From positions 79,912 to 123,882 of the forward strand of contig BFEA01000029.1 of assembly GCA_003427395.1 (NCBI GenBank): 43,971 nt of DNA. Reading direction: 5' to 3'. Position 1 is the first letter of the stretch. Each line of letters opens with the position of its first letter. Source of the DNA: Chara braunii. Lineage: Eukaryota > Streptophyta > Charophyceae > Charales > Characeae. This document shows, in pieces, positions 1-10,639 of the stretch. A program made the translations under genes and the position numbers. Below the pieces are notes generated by a model that was not told the DNA's origin, ran no database searches, and worked only from the letters and a program-made list of their open reading frames with translations.

Positions 1-572
1 AAGAGCACGAGACGCGCAATATTGACTGCCACGATCACTCGAATCGCGCTGGTGCTTGCGCGCCGCTTCACAAGGATGGTCGATGTGCTGCGGACAGGCT
101 CTGCTACTTGCCGCCACCTCCCCACATCCGCGTGTTGATTGGTTGGGGGGCAGTGTTGTCGATAAAAGTGTGACGGAGGAGTTCCCGTTCCGTTACGAGT
201 TCCAGCACTAAAACAGATATGGTTTGGTATTCCCCTCTTACTCCGCTTCCGTTACGTTCCGTTTGTGGAGGTGGACGGAAGACCACTCATCTCTCTCTTC
301 CTGCATTACCCAGTCTGAGGGCGTAGTGTGAGTCTTGCCCTCCGCACCTCCGCACCGTCGATTTTCTGTCCGCCAGTGTGTCGAGAGAACATGAGAGCAG
401 AGCGCGGACTGAATGGACAGCTCGACGGCCCGGGCACAATCATCTTCTCGTCTATTGCGAGGTACAGTTACCGTCCGTATAGAATAGATCGATCAGTAAC
501 TATAGTTTAGATGGATAGCTTCTAATCCCCGGTTCCGTTTACTGCGGTAGGTTCAAGTTCGTCATAACCACT

Positions 573-737
573 GGGTTGAGGAGGGGTCGCAAGCTATAGA
601 GAGTGATGGGTTGAGGAGGGGTTGCAACCTATACAGTGATGAGGAGGGGTTGCAACCTATAGAGTGATGAGTTGAGGAGGGGTTGCAAACTATAGAGTGA
701 TGGGTTGGTTGAGGAGGAGGTGCAACCTATAGAGTGA
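573..737. repeat. minisatellite, about 33-bp unit, five copies
   Basis: Five imperfect head-to-tail copies of a unit reading roughly GGGTTGAGGAGGGGTTGCAA followed by CCTATAGAGTGAT. The third copy lacks the GGGTT start and the fifth has an extra GGTT. One strand is G-rich. No coding or promoter signal is visible around it. Confidence 0.9.
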
Positions 738-738
738 C

Positions 739-1140
739 CGTTGTACCGTTCCACCCAACTTTTAGACGTCGGTTATGGGGACCAGAAGGCGGTGACGTTG
801 ATGATGTGCCCCCCGTCTGCTTGCCAACTGGGATGCCAACCAGATGAGACGGCGAAAGTGCGACTACAGCTTCTCGCCGCCACCCACAGATCAAGACAGA
901 TCAAGAATCGGCCCCACCCACCTGACACTCCTATCGAAGTTCCCGGAAACATATTCAAATTAAAAAGAAGAAAGAAGAAGGGGAAAAAAAGAGGAGGACA
1001 AAGTAAAGAGAGGACAAAGCTTTTCAAAAGCAGTTTTCAGTTTTTCTGCCGCATCTGTGACGTGATTACGAAGCGAGGCGAATCGGGATACCTTTCAAAG
1101 CACAACGGTCATTTCACCCGCGCCAACGCTATTGTCGCTC
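739..1140. other. unassigned stretch with a purine-rich tract
   Basis: No recognisable gene. Bases 955-1025 are almost all purine on the plus strand (A/G runs). The short open frames across it are low complexity and match no family I know. Confidence 0.5.
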
Positions 1141-1207
1141 GTTGGCGGGGAACCTCCGTCCATCCACTGCTTGGGGCCCAGGTTTAGGGCCTGCTGGCGA
1201 CACCACC

Positions 1208-1282
1208 CGCCATCCGCCAAGATTTTGACTGCATCTGGGCAGGAAAGTTGTGGACATGCATTGAAAATCTTGGCGGATGGCG
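1208..1282. mobile_element. foldback/MITE-like element with perfect 19-bp arms
   Basis: Bases 1208-1226 (CGCCATCCGCCAAGATTTT) are the exact reverse complement of 1264-1282, separated by 37 bases. Complementarity seems to continue imperfectly outwards (AGGGCC on both sides). Perfect arms around a short centre fit a small non-autonomous DNA transposon or a recent palindrome. I could not fix a target-site duplication. Confidence 0.6.
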
Positions 1283-1357
1283 AGCTGTGGCCCTTACTGA
1301 GGATCCGGCAGGACAATCGCCGAATTCGGAATTTGGGCGGCACTACAACAACGCCTG

Positions 1358-1432
1358 CGGGCCTAACTCAGTTGGTAAGGCACAGAAGTTGCATTCAGGC
1401 GGTCGTGGGTTCAATCCCCATGTGCCTCACGC
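1358..1432 (+). repeat. tRNA-like sequence with A- and B-box motifs (possible SINE head)
   Basis: TAACTCAGTTGGTA near 1372 resembles a Pol III A box and D arm, and GGTTCAATCCC near 1409 fits a B box, with GTGGG/CCCAT able to form the T stem. The acceptor ends pair poorly and no good anticodon stem forms, so it is not a normal tRNA gene. A tRNA-derived SINE head or decayed tRNA are the likely readings. Confidence 0.45.
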
Positions 1433-1440
1433 CTGTGCCT

Positions 1441-3405
1441 CGCAAGCTTGGTGTTCTACCATCTAGAGATAACCCGTTGGGCCCTCAAGCCAGCATTGTT
1501 GGCTGCTATTCAGCGACAATATTGGCCATGAGACACAGCCATGTGGGGTTGGGGGGGAGGGGTAGGGGGAGGTGCGGTCACTGGCCATTGCTCGCCGCCG
1601 ATTTCCGCCGATTTCCCCCATCAGCCTGCCCACACCTCGTCACCGTGATGAGGGGCTGGTACAGCCTTGCTCTCGCAGCACAGCCGCGGTGCCAACGTAC
1701 CCCGTGGCCTGGGGAGAGATCTGGGGTGGCTGGTGTTCCTCCATACTATACATAGACTAGTGAGAGGATGAGATAGATGCGTACTACCAAAAAATATGAT
1801 AAGAGAAGAATATAGCTTACCTTCATAAAAGAACAAACAATACAGAACAACACTCTACATGCATGTCGACGCTTTCGGGGCAAGCTGCACTCCGACGATT
1901 CCAACGTTGTCAATGTATCCGGCGGAGAAAACATCCAAATGCATATAGAGTGTTGTGTAGTTAGTCGAGCGAGAGCCTAGGTGCACCAGTCGCCATCCAC
2001 CAACATATTGAATGCATAAGGACTGATCCGATGTTCAAATTCCTCCAAATGTCGGCCTATGGCGAGTGGTGCAAGTGGATTCTAAGGGCAAGGAATGAAC
2101 TAACCCGCTTGAGTAAACACATGTGTGCACGTCCCAGCACCCCTCCTTTTTTTCCCTTCCCCGCACCCCTCAAACGGGCCCAGTGCCCAGTCCCCAAGGC
2201 TTACATAAGGCTTCAAAAGGGGCACTCTGCTAAGCGGCCTAGCCCTGTCATTGAAATTGTTGGCGCTGAGGCTAAGGTTTCACCCAGGCTACACTACCAC
2301 ACCTACCAGTAGCCAGTGCCCATCGGTCGTGCTCATCCTTTGCAGGCACAAAGCTTGATTGGCATGCCTGGTTGTGTGTTGGTCGTGGGTGTGGAGTGTC
2401 GAGCATGGTGATATAACTATTTAGAATGTCGGTGTGCCTTTGCTTTATGCGTTGATTGTAACCAAAATCAGGGTGCGACTGGCGCAACTGGTCTCATATA
2501 TCACGCCTATATTATATAATGGAAGATTCTGGTTATTTGGCTCATCGTCTTAGACGGGCTTCGATCATGATGAAGACCTTTTACGATCGGAGCTGAGGGC
2601 TGATACAAATTGGAGAGATTCTTTGATTGGTGAATTGCGACCTTTCTTAGGTGGCAATAGGGTTTCCGTACGTTTAGTGTTAACCAGGGGAAATTGATAT
2701 GTTTTGCCTTATAGTGGATTCGTTTGCTTTCGACAAACTATGGTCTGTCAACCTTCGAGAATACAGCTTTGGGATATTTTCTCTTCTTCCTTTTTAGAGA
2801 TAAAGTATTTATCCGCTTCGCTCCCTCATTGTAGACGAGCATAAGTTTTACGTGTTGCTTATCTTATGTCGCTAGGGCTTTGTGATTGTTCGTCGTAAAT
2901 AGATTCGAAACTTGTTTGATACATTTTCACTTGTGGGTGGTGTTTTCCAAGTTTATTTTTTTTCGTTAAGAATTATGACTACTTGATGTTTTGTTGTCTT
3001 TTAGGGTAATTTTTGGGAACTCATTTTAGTGTTATTCGGGTTTTTGGGTTCATACATCTGTCGTTTTAGGCAAAAAAGGAGAGGGAGGAATAATTCGATA
3101 CGTTTCTACATGCATGTGTTGTTTTTTAGTTATTTTTTTCACGGGGAATTTAAATTTTAAGTTATTTGATCTCCTACATTTTTTGGGGGGAATTTTTGGG
3201 AATAGAGTTTGGACGCTTAGTAGTTTGATAATTAGGGTATATAGAATTTTTTACTCTGCATTGAGTTTGTAAAATTTTGAATTCTTGTTTTTTCTGTTCA
3301 TAGCCATATGGGCAAGGTTTACCAGGGGTGTAGGGTTTGAGGCTAGTTAGCCCCTGAATTTAAAGGATATTATATATGATTGATATAAGTCTTGGGCAAT
3401 GGGCC
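1441..3405. other. unassigned intergenic DNA
   Basis: No recognisable gene or element. From about 2520 onward the plus strand is T-rich and stop-dense in all frames, as expected of non-coding DNA. A short poly(A) run follows at about 3418-3432. Confidence 0.5.
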
Positions 3406-3432
3406 CACTTTAAAATTAAAAAAAAAAAAAAA

Positions 3433-5476
3433 GGCAAAACTTACATAAACTAAGTAACAAATCGTTAAAAAAATTCAAAGGTCGCCTGGTATTGGACGTT
3501 AGTCCCCACATCGAGCCTCACCTCTAGAAAAAATCCAATATATTATACTTTATAAAATTTTAAAATCACCATTGACCATCACCGCGATCTATGTCCTAGG
3601 TAATTTCATAAGTACCACCTGAAACCCAGTAACATAAACCACCACCTGTCAATGCATCCGAGGGAGTTGAGTGTGCTGTTGAGTTGCGTTTTGACACTAC
3701 AACCTTACAGGGGTGGGGTGGATATTACGATCGACATGGTTCAAGTTCCACTTTTGAACACCGTTGTCGGAGCAAAAAACCTTAGAAGGGTATCTGCCAT
3801 ATATTTTTAAATGTCGACGATTATAAAACGATTTGACTTGATGAGGTTGACATGTTTGTCTAAAGATCATTCATACCAAACCTACGACTGAAAAGCTAAA
3901 ACTTTTTGCTTAGTTCCGGACATGTGGAATTTTCAGAAAGGAAATAACGACGTCGACTGGCAGTGCAACCGGTTGTATTCTGCTTTCGATTAGGCATCAG
4001 AGGCACACGGATATGGTAATGTTAAAGTTAAACTTGCTCTGCCTAAAATAATGACACGCGGCTTAGCAACCGCGCGATTCATGACCTAACTTGAAATAGT
4101 AAAAAAACATGGTCGCGTTGGGTTTGTGGCTATAGCACGGGGAAATAGAGGTCATTTAAATTGTTTATCTTTTGTGTACGTACACAAGGTTTGATTTTGC
4201 GCCAATGGCCTAAAAGCCCGACATTCTGGCCTACCAAGCAGGTTGCTCGTCCGGTCCAAACTTGAAAGGCGAGTAGCCGGTCATATGAAAGGGCAAGGCA
4301 GACAGAGTTTGCCAAGCCACGAAAAGGCGGCCCTTTGAGCTTGATATTATCGAATGGATCGATGAGAGCGTCGTAGTGGAGGAGGATAAGCTTGAGATAT
4401 AGTCATATAATCTCATAGTCAAACTGTGCTGACAACTCCATATCCTCTGCTCCGCAGATTACATGGAGATCACTCCAATCTTGGTTTTGAGGTCAACAAA
4501 AACTAGGCTCGAAAACCTGCCTCTGGGCCGATATCACGATCCTTATCGATCCGCAACCAGCCCTCAATTCTCATCCGAACGGGAATACGGCAACTTGGTC
4601 GTAGACCATACAACCGACATAGTCAAAATTCACCCTGTGCCTTGCTGAGACGCTGCCTAATGCAATTCGGGGAGGAAATAAAAACTCATTCCAGAGAATC
4701 CAAACCATTCATTTTTTTCCCCAAATATGCATCCCTTCCTTCGGATACCTTCACACACCATAGCCGCTACAAGTTTGAAGGATAAAAAAAAGAAAAGCAG
4801 TCCCTGCATGCAGTTAGGCTTTCCGTTCATTTCCCCATAACCATAGTCGCACGACACTCTCACTACCTTTTTTCTTTTTTTTTCGAACATTCAAACAAAA
4901 AGTGAAGGGTCATGCAACGTATGGAGAGCAAACGAAGTGAAGGGAGGAAGGACCCAAACCGTTCATTGACCTTATATAAAAGAAAAAAAAATGCACCACT
5001 TCTTTGCAGCGACCTCCCCAAAAAGTTTTGCTTCCCTCCTTCGGCTATGGCCGCCAAGTTCACTAGCTATGGTTGTCAATCACCTCTAACTGGCGTTGCA
5101 ACTCCCACTGCAACAGCAAACCGCCGCCACCTCGCCGCTCAATAATGCACACCTTTCCCCTTACGCCTATCATGGTCACCAATGTCGCAAACGTCCTACC
5201 TCCAAGCTTGCAGCTATGGCTGCTGACACTCGGCTATGGTCATCGTTCATCTCCTTCCACCACACTACCTCCACCGGCAATGCGCGTTCCCAAGTCCCTG
5301 GCTATGACTTCCACGCCAAGGCTATGGCTTCCAAGCCAAGGCTATGACTGTGACCAGCCTCTTCCGATTTCCTCCCAAACTCCCCTCACCGTCCTCTAAC
5401 TTGATCGGCGATGGATGATCAAGAAGTCCTCTCTCCACTTTCTCTCTCAATCAAAACATACCTCCGTATGCCCACC

Positions 5477-5477
<1 letters not shown>
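3433..5477. other. unassigned DNA with scattered GGCTATG repeats
   Basis: No family recognised. Between 5045 and 5350 the word GGCTATG or AGCTATGG recurs at irregular intervals (near 5044, 5068, 5213, 5233, 5300, 5322, 5340), suggesting a decayed tandem repeat. A TATA-like CTTATATAAAAG lies near 4972 and the context CTATGGCCGCCAAG near 5046, but the frame there closes after about 30 codons, so I do not call a gene. Confidence 0.4.

Positions 5478-5508
<31 letters not shown>
5478..5508. repeat. poly(C) run of 31 bases
   Basis: An uninterrupted 31-base C homopolymer (poly-G on the minus strand). Downstream, 5680-5850 holds two degenerate copies of a pyrimidine-rich unit containing CAACATCTCCCCCT and CAGACCACCATG. 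The open frame across it (5524-5895) is repeat-derived and matches no family I know. Confidence 0.9.
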
Positions 5509-6239
5509 AGATAGTGCACCTTCGTGCACTTCTCCTTAGTCACCCTTCTTCTCACTCCCTTCTTTTTGCTTGTTGGCCACCTATACGTCCACCATAGCAA
5601 CACTCTTCAACAACTCCACATACCTTGCCGAACTGTTAAGATTTGGGCACCACTTTTCCCTTTCCACCAGCATGCAGTTTACTATAGAGTTGGGCAACAT
5701 CTCCCCCTCATTCCACTTCGCAGACCACCATGGACTTTGGCAACATCTCCCCCTTACTCCGCTACCCTATTCCAACAACACTTCGCCTCCTCTTCACTTG
5801 CAGACCACCATAGCCTCCCTCAACACCTCCTCCTAACTTCAATCACTAGCAACCTCTCTCCCCAACAGATGCAGCATTTGCTCCCAAGCAAATGAGCAAC
5901 ATCATTGCCTCACAACTTTTGAGGCAGCTGAGGGCAATGGGCTGCTTTTATACTTGAGGGAGGTGGTGCTAGCAACTGAGCTCTCAACCAAAAATTTGGG
6001 CTCAGGTTTGACTCTTGATCTCCAAGTAAGATCAAGGGAACCTACCTACCCTACCTAGTCCAAAAGGTCAGGTTCATCCATTAAAAAAAATATATGGCTT
6101 TTATTCTGATGTAAGTGCGCCAAGGGGAGGTGTTACCCGACCCCTCCTTTATTGTTCTGCTATTGCTGAGATCCAGCCTCGGCAATGCACCTTCTCCTAA
6201 GCTTGGTCACGCTCAGGATCAACTTCCTAGTTGTTTGCT

Positions 6240-6640
6240 GCACGAGGCAACAAACCTCATGAGAACCTGACCCCAACAACGGTGTCGAGCGCATCGGTCC
6301 CGCAAGGGAACCCTCCCGACCACGCCAAACAGGATTTTGCAGGACTTTCTTTCACAAGAGCGTTCACAGCTCCGACCGAGTGCATCAGTCGTACCTCTCG
6401 CGAACCCCTATGACATGATGGAGGTTGTGCGAGGAAAAACTTACCTCTACCCAAGGGGCTGTCATAGGCATATCGCCACCGAGCTATTGAACCATGTGCG
6501 AAAGTTGCTCGAATGCAATCACAAAAGTGACCCAGCCGAGGGCATTTCTCATTTGCTGTAGCATAAGAGGTACGAGCGGTCCAACGTCTTAATTGGACCT
6601 GCGTGCGAACCGACGTTCCGGCGGCGGGAGAGCACGACTC
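6240..6640 (-). repeat. 3' block of composite repeat copy 1
   Basis: The reverse complement aligns closely with 33030-33430. Shared words include CCCTCGGCTGG, TAGCTCGGTGG, GAGGTAAGT, GGGGCTCGTGAGAGGTA-like, GCACTCGG-CGGAGC, TGGTCGGGAGGGT-like and GACCGATGCGCTCGACA. Differences and small indels are spread throughout and both copies are full of stops. Confidence 0.85.
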
Positions 6641-7142
6641 TGTATCAATCTACTACGACGACCAATCTAACCACGAGATATACTCATAAAATTAACCGAA
6701 AACTTGAATTCACACTTAAATCACGCCTAGTCTTTTTTCCACATTCGACCCATAACCTTTTGACGACGAAACAAACAGGGTTGCTGGATAGATAGCGTAG
6801 CGACACAAACTTCTTTTATGTTGATTGATCATGCATAATTACGCAAACAATCACAAGGATGACGTACTATGTGGTACCTATAACCATGTAGTCCTAACTG
6901 ATTTTGAGGATCGCTTTCAAACCTCTTATGAACACTAATGAGAAGAGTGGTAGGCGGGTTTCTTCCCTTTGTGGCAGCCAGACGCCTCTAACCCTGGGAA
7001 TGGGGCTCCATCTTCGAAGGCTTGGAACAGGTCAAGCGGTTTGACTTTGATAGCCGCCACAAATCTCAACGTTCAGCTAAAAAAAAAGTTACTGAGTAAA
7101 TAAATAGACAAGCATCTCAGCACCCACATATCCATCGCAACT

Positions 7143-7256
7143 CGAGATAGAACAATAAGGGTAAAAAATACCTCCATCAGATATGTAGATCATGCGACAC
7201 GAGATAGAATAAAAAGGGTAAAAAATAACTCCATCAGATATGTAGATCATGTGACA
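7143..7256. repeat. 57-bp tandem duplication
   Basis: Two adjacent 57-bp copies (7143-7199 and 7200-7256), each starting CGAGATAGAA and ending CAGATATGTAGATCATG-GACA, with only a handful of differences. It lies inside composite copy 1 and I see no counterpart in copy 2, so it is probably a local duplication. Confidence 0.9.
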
Positions 7257-8142
7257 TATAGTTGTCATTCTCACTGCCTAAAAAATATTATTTACACATT
7301 AAGCACAAAAAACTGACCTACATAAAATATGCGCACACGCAAAAGCCACGTTTACCATACTTTAATATGGTCAACTTTACCATCATTAGAAACTCACTCT
7401 CCGCCTTACACACACAACCCCGACCATCACCAAACTTTTCATAAAACGATACTTGGTTCTTTTAAAATGACCATTAAAAGAAATCTAAACGAAAAATCAC
7501 AAAAAACTTAACAAACCATAGGGGCTAAGACCTTGGGTCGGGTTACGAGAGTATGTTTGAGTTGAGTCATAAACCGACCTATTATCAAAACATAACAAAA
7601 TTTGATCCTCATAGGATCAGGCTGAGACTAGTCAACCTTGAATCGAATTGACCTCGAAGGACTTGTAACACAACACAATATATTTCAGTGTATAGAGAAT
7701 AAAAACCCAAATCATATTTATTTAACTCCTCACAAGACTGGGTCTAAACCTATATTTAATTTGCATAAGAAATTAGGAAAAATTTTAACAGCATCTCCCC
7801 TGTATAAGTGGATTGTCATAGTTTTCCTTACCAAAAAATAATATAACTCCTTAAAACTATAAATTTTTCGGTAACATTAAACGTTTTCCATAGAAAAATA
7901 TCCTTTCAGAATTCATGCTAAACCTATGTTACGAGTAGTTTGATGACAAAATGTCCTGGCCAGACAATCAGGGGGTTCTCGGACCTCCGGACCTAGACAA
8001 CTCCATTGTTAGCAGTAAATCACAAAGATAAAAATAAAAATTGAAGGTGTCTTTAGTTTGATTTTTTATTTAAAATATGATAATGAATTTCCATGTGATC
8101 CTAAGGCAAAAAAAATTAGGCTTAGTTTTCTGCATAACATAG

Positions 8143-8163
8143 TTTTTTTTTTTTTTTTTTTTT
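8143..8163. repeat. poly(T) run of 21 bases
   Basis: A pure T tract, followed at 8164-8270 by a GC-richer piece whose end (GGTCAGAGGGGGTTCCGGAGGT) resembles bases 7957-7998 (CAATCAGGGGGTTCTCGGACCT). It may be the tail of a small minus-strand retroposon. I found no clear target duplication. Confidence 0.7.
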
Positions 8164-8329
8164 GCGTTTAGGCTCGGATAGACTGTCTGAGGAGGATGTC
8201 TGACCGGTTGTCTAATCGAACAATCCTGGACGGTCAGAGGGGGTTCCGGAGGTTCGACCCGATGACCTAGTACTGAACTAAATATAAAATATGAGATACG
8301 AATTTAGCCTTACAGAGTAAAATTTTGTC

Positions 8330-8905
8330 TAACTCCATGAATTAATAAAATTTTGGATAACACTTCCATGAGAGAAAATATATTTTCATAATTTATACTA
8401 AGCTAAATATGAAATATGAGATACGACTTTGGCTTAACAGAGTCAAATTTTGTCTCTCCCTGAATTAGTGAGAATCAAAACAACACTTTCCTTTAGAGAA
8501 GTAGGCTTCTAAGGGTTACACTAAGTGAACTATGATTTAAAGATAAAAGTTTGAGCTTTACAAAGGCTAAATTAAACCAACTCTTTAGATTTGTAGAAAT
8601 TTCAGCAACACTTTCTATAGCAACAATATATTTTCAAAATTTATACAAAGTTAAATATAAATCATAAAAGTCATTCATACTTCACAAGTCAAAATCTGAC
8701 GAATTTTCTCATTTTGTAAAAATTCGAACAACACATTCCTTAGCGAAGTAGGTTTTCAAGGTATTTACTAAATTGGATATGTAGTTTGAACATAAGTTGA
8801 CTTTTGCAAAGATAAAATTTGTCTGAATTTATACAAATTTTGTTCACACTTCTCTTAACAAAAGTATATTTCAAAAATTTATACAAAGTCAAATATGAAA
8901 TTAGA
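8330..8905 (-). repeat. hairpin array H2, copy 1: five units of about 120 bp
   Basis: Five units start near 8339, 8465, 8590, 8712 and 8827. Each has a left arm and a complementary right arm about 50-60 bases apart, for example TTAGTG at 8465 with CACTAA at 8519, and TTTGTAGAAATTT at 8590 with AAATTTATACAAA near 8637. Between the arms each unit carries a related core around AACACTTTC (GAAAGTGTT on the minus strand). Arms differ between units but largely pair within a unit. Homologous to 31094-31643. Confidence 0.75.
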
Positions 8906-8939
8906 ATAATTGAATTTTAAAATGACAAAAATCAAACTA

Positions 8940-9115
8940 ACTCTTGTGGCTCTGGCACATGACGAGCATCTAAAACTACTACCTATCGAAAGACAACTCA
9001 CACTATACTCAAGACCACACAGACATATACAACCAAGATAATTCTCTCACCAATCCTAAGTTTCCCTTTATGCAAGTAGTTGGTTGAATCCTTAGATGAT
9101 GAAGCCCTTTATCCC
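8940..9115 (-). repeat. conserved linker of the composite repeat, copy 1
   Basis: On the minus strand this aligns with 30885-31020. Shared stretches are GGTGAGAG, TTGTCT/TTAGTCT-like words, GATAGGTAGT-GTTTTAG-like and TGCTCG. It ties arrays H1 and H2 together in the same order in both copies. Confidence 0.75.
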
Positions 9116-9131
9116 AATTTAGACTAGCATT

Positions 9132-9697
9132 GAGTTAGGTCATTCATCTTGGAAGCAATGCCTAACTTTTTGCCTCAGTTATACACAAACAAGTTGAACA
9201 ACTACTTTTTTTTGTTGGGCATATGACTAGACCATTCATCTTATAAACAATATTTAGTCATCCCTGAACCATTTAATGGCGAAGTTATATATATATTTAT
9301 GCAGTTAGTGTTAAAAGTGAGCGTATGACTGAGCCATTTATTTTAGAAACAATGCTCAAATGATTCAGGGTTACGTTCAATTATGTAATAAGGCTACTAT
9401 AATCAGACCATTTATCTTAGAAACAATGTTTGGCTTACCCTGTTCGTATAAATATATACATATATATAAAAGTTACGTATAAAAAGTTTTATTTTAAGTT
9501 CTCATTAAGTATGAGTGCCCTCAGACTAAAACATTCATTTTCGAAATAATATATAGTCTTTTGCTATGAACCTCCCTTAAACGAAATACACAAAGAGTTG
9601 AGTCATTAATCTTAGAAACAATGTTCAACCGTTTTTTTCGGTATAACAAAAAAACAAAGAACTCTGGGTCATTCATCTTAGAAACTTAGAGAGTTTT
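9132..9697 (-). repeat. hairpin array H1, copy 1, first part: seven units
   Basis: Seven units share a core like CATTCATCTTAGAAACAATG. Flanking arms differ between units but six of seven are exactly self-complementary: AGTTAGG/CCTAACT (9133, 9161), ATGACTA/TAGTCAT (9223, 9255), TGAG/CTCA (9330, 9355), AGACTA/TAGTCT (9523, 9554), GTTGA/TCAAC (9597, 9625) and AACTCT/AGAGTT (9660, 9690). The unit at 9404-9434 pairs only with G-T wobbles. The core itself can pair as CATT/AATG. Confidence 0.8.
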
Positions 9698-10410
9698 TGG
9701 GTTGTGCCTTGGAGATCTGAAATACGTATCCCTTTGTGGGTTGTTTTCAAAAGGTAAAAAATTACAACATTTTGAAAGTGGGTTGTACCCTGGCAATCAG
9801 GGCAGACCAGGACTTACCATCCTGGTCCAGCAAAAGCCAGAAAGCAGCGACAATTTTCGGTTGGTTGAACCGGATCGACATCAACACATCTATGAGGGAA
9901 AAACTCCCTGGCCAAATTATACTCTTAAAATTTGTTTTCCAACGAAACGGTTTTCTAGTAGGTCTGTTTTTGAAGACCCTTGAAAATTTTGCAAGCAGAA
10001 GGAGACCTGTCTGGAAACTGACTGCAAGTTTGGTGAGGCGCTTTTCGGTTTAACTCCGACTGTAGTGATTAGTATATAGTTTTTTTTTTTCAGTTTGTTT
10101 CATCCTCTTCGGCTCATTCTACTTTTGGCAACCGTCGTCAGTTGAAAAATTGTCCACGACCGCGCGCTTTTGACTTCCCGTCGACAATTGCTATTTTGGT
10201 CTATTTTGATTGTGTCGGCGCTTTTTGGGTTTGTGGCACGATTGGTGGGGATTTTTGGGATGGGACCTCCATGATGTGAATCTTTTCAATCCGACATCCC
10301 GCCGTCAACGTGTCTTTCGCCGATTGTCAACTTTTACTATGACTGCACATCCTATGTGGTGTGCTTACCTTTGCGCCCAAAACCTCTTCAGAAACCACAA
10401 AAAAATAAAC
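9698..10410. other. insertion of unknown origin within array H1
   Basis: About 710 bp interrupts the array, which resumes at 10413 with the same core. The inserted DNA has no repeated core. Short overlapping open frames (9702-10053) match nothing I recognise. Confidence 0.5.
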
Positions 10411-10412
10411 AA

Positions 10413-10580
10413 GAGGCCAAACCATTCATCTTAGAAACAATGTCTGACTGTAAAAGTTTTCGCAGTCAAAAAAAAAAAAAAAAACAATAACCAGACCCTT
10501 CATCTTAAAAACAATGTCTGTTTGTGGAGAAAACAAGTCAAAGAAACATAGCCATTCATCTTAAAAACACGGCTTGGTCC
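10413..10580 (-). repeat. hairpin array H1, copy 1, second part: three units
   Basis: Three more units of the H1 core. CAGAC at 10492 pairs with GTCTG at 10516, and AGCC at 10550 with GGCT at 10571. The unit at 10417-10450 has arms GCCAAA and TCTGA that do not pair with each other but would pair with arms of the unit at 9404-9434. A poly(A) run lies between the first two. Confidence 0.75.
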
Positions 10581-10639
10581 TTTAGAAAACAGAACAAAAC
10601 ATATTGGTCAGACCAAAAAATGCTTGACCCTTTTTAAAA

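Larger units (their letters stand above)
6240..10580 (-). mobile_element. composite non-coding repeat, copy 1 (minus strand)
   Basis: Read on the minus strand this region is colinear with 30489-33430 on the plus strand. The shared order is hairpin array H1, a linker, hairpin array H2, a divergent middle, and a 3' block. Anchors seen in both copies include GATAGGTAGT in the linker, GATCCTA-AGGATCA in the middle, and GATGCGCTCGACA in the 3' block. Identity varies from patchy to about 70-80% in the blocks. No long open frame is shared, so it looks non-coding. This copy is longer because of insertions, including 9698-10410 and a poly(T)-led piece near 8143-8280. A large non-autonomous retroelement (LARD-like) is one reading; I see no terminal repeats that prove it. 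Confidence 0.7.

Noticed and set aside
5970-6040. tRNA-like or SINE-like sequence (GCTAGCAACTGAG, GGTTTGACTCT)
   Set aside because: The A-box-like part is in poor form and no cloverleaf can be drawn; too weak to call.
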